Part shown: positions 7,734 through 7,954 of the stretch, one piece after another
How the letters are laid out: each line of letters opens with the position of its first letter
Position numbering within the stretch: position 1 is the first letter of the stretch
Assembly: GCA_025455205.1 (NCBI GenBank)
Contig: JALOMZ010000069.1
Span: forward strand, 1 to 7,954
DNA from: Chitinophagaceae bacterium
Lineage (GTDB): Bacteria; Bacteroidota; Bacteroidia; Chitinophagales; Chitinophagaceae
Reading direction: 5' to 3'
DNA: 7,954 nucleotides
Made by a program: the position numbers and the translations under genes
The notes under the pieces: generated by a model
The model's input: only the letters and a program-made list of their open reading frames with translations
What the model was told of the DNA's origin: nothing
The model's database searches: none

Positions 7734-7772
7734 GTGAGTCTCTGTGTGAACCTCTAATCCCTCTGTGGTTAA
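7730..7772 (-). repeat. Right arm of the cassette: mirror of 7304-7346
   Basis: Read on the minus strand from 7772 inward: TTAACCACAGAGG, a 13-bp spacer ending in a degenerate GAGG unit, CACAGAG (7740-7746), 3 bp, CACGGAG (7730-7736). Steps are 21 and 10 bp, identical to the left arm. It stops four bases before the GxxExxY start codon and 13 bp after the stop of the upstream homocysteine methyltransferase gene. Confidence 0.8.
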
Positions 7773-7775
7773 TTC

Positions 7776-7781
7776 CCTCCT
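7776..7781 (-). promoter_or_regulatory. Stranded Shine-Dalgarno (AGGAGG), probably the original metH ribosome-binding site
   Basis: On the minus strand, the 13 bases after the upstream stop codon read GGAAAGGAGGGAA, with a perfect AGGAGG. It is now 50 bases upstream of the GxxExxY start and 477 bases upstream of the metH start, too far to serve either. Joining the outer flanks of the cassette gives AGGAGG-GAAAACAT-ATG, an 8-nt spacing to metH. With one TTAA kept, the spacing is 12 nt. That it once served metH is inference; other genes in this window lack such motifs. Confidence 0.5.
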
Positions 7782-7785
7782 TTCC

Positions 7786-7954
7786 TCATAACCCTGCTTC
7801 CACCCTCGGCAGCTCCCTCGGCTTCAGGCCCTTCACGTGCTGCGCAATGTGGCGAATGTGATCGGGTGTGGTGCCGCAGCATCCGCCTACAATGTTCACG
7901 TATCCTTCGCGTGCCCAGTCTTCAATGAAGTGGGCGGTCTGGTGGGGTTGCTCA
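7786..7954 (-). CDS. Homocysteine S-methyltransferase module of methionine synthase (C-terminal end only)
   Basis: Only the last 55 codons lie in the window; the gene continues past the right edge. They contain [15 protein letters not shown], the GGCCGT signature whose adjacent cysteines bind zinc and activate the homocysteine thiol in MetH and related methyltransferases. The third zinc cysteine would lie upstream, outside the window. The tail [15 protein letters not shown] then stops at TGA 7786-7788. From memory, E. coli MetH continues a very similar stretch directly into the folate domain, so this stop falls in the inter-domain linker. It is the natural partner of metH, in the same direction and originally about 18 bp away. 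A stand-alone homocysteine methyltransferase is possible, but the pairing makes the split-MetH reading much likelier. Confidence 0.88.
   Translation of the reverse strand, partial: EQPHQTAHFIEDWAREGYVNIVGGCCGTTPDHIRHIAQHVKGLKPRELPRVEAGL

Larger units (their letters stand above)
7304..7772. mobile_element. 469-bp GxxExxY cassette bounded by mirrored repeat arms
   Basis: A single-gene unit inserted between the two methionine synthase cistrons. Both ends are the same 13-bp sequence in opposite orientation (TTAACCACAGAGG at 7304-7316; its reverse complement at 7760-7772), and the arms continue with matching internal units. G+C by hand count is 73/180 in 7381-7560 against 74/120 in 7081-7200 of metH, so the composition is foreign. 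It leaves only 5 bp before the metH start and 13 bp after the upstream stop. No transposase is encoded, so movement would need help in trans. TTAA at both ends could be part of the repeat or a duplicated target; no other target duplication is visible. That it is or was mobile is inference. Confidence 0.55.

Noticed and set aside
7299..7785. Cobalamin riboswitch ahead of metH
   Set aside because: The gap is fully accounted for by the cassette and 18 bp of flank; no B12-box-like sequence is visible. If one exists it would precede the upstream cistron, outside the window.
7298..7788. metH broken into pseudogenes by the insertion
   Set aside because: Both coding parts are intact, end and begin cleanly at the domain linker, and carry all key residues; the insertion lies between genes.

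Overview
The window looks like a chromosomal segment of a Bacteroidota bacterium, probably of the Chitinophagaceae type. This is inferred from three things: a methionine synthase split into two genes, start codons mostly without a Shine-Dalgarno sequence, and moderately high G+C. Nothing in the window fixes the genus. Seven protein genes are present, two of them cut by the window edges. No RNA gene or CRISPR array was seen.

Layout. From the left edge to 2146 (+) runs the rest of a membrane-anchored patatin-like lipid hydrolase. It converges on, and overlaps by 23 bp, a diacylglycerol/sphingosine-kinase family lipid kinase (2124-3023, -). A 173-bp divergent gap separates the kinase from a LOG-family phosphoribohydrolase-like gene (3197-3934, +). 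A small secreted outer-membrane beta-barrel protein follows (3987-4595, +). It converges, with 15 bp between stop codons, on the long metH gene (4611-7298, -). metH encodes the folate-, cobalamin- and activation-domain part of methionine synthase. The homocysteine-binding part is a separate upstream gene on the same strand, of which only the last 55 codons (7786-7954) are visible.

The most notable part is 7304-7772. Between the two methionine synthase cistrons sits a compact 469-bp cassette holding one gene, a GxxExxY protein with a PD-(D/E)xK nuclease-like core. Its two 43-bp flanking arms are mirror images. Each starts with the same 13-bp perfect inverted repeat and then carries further CACAGAG-type units at identical 21- and 10-bp steps. 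The cassette has much lower G+C than its neighbours, by hand count about 41% against 62%. Taking it out would bring an AGGAGG motif, just after the upstream stop codon, to 8 nt from the metH start codon. This suggests that a mobile or formerly mobile unit landed in a tight operon junction and separated metH from its ribosome-binding site.

How the genes work together. The two methionine synthase genes together make one enzyme (homocysteine + methyl-tetrahydrofolate to methionine). The patatin-like protein and the lipid kinase both act on lipids but are convergent, so they are not an operon. LOG and the barrel protein could be co-transcribed (52-bp gap), but no functional link is evident.
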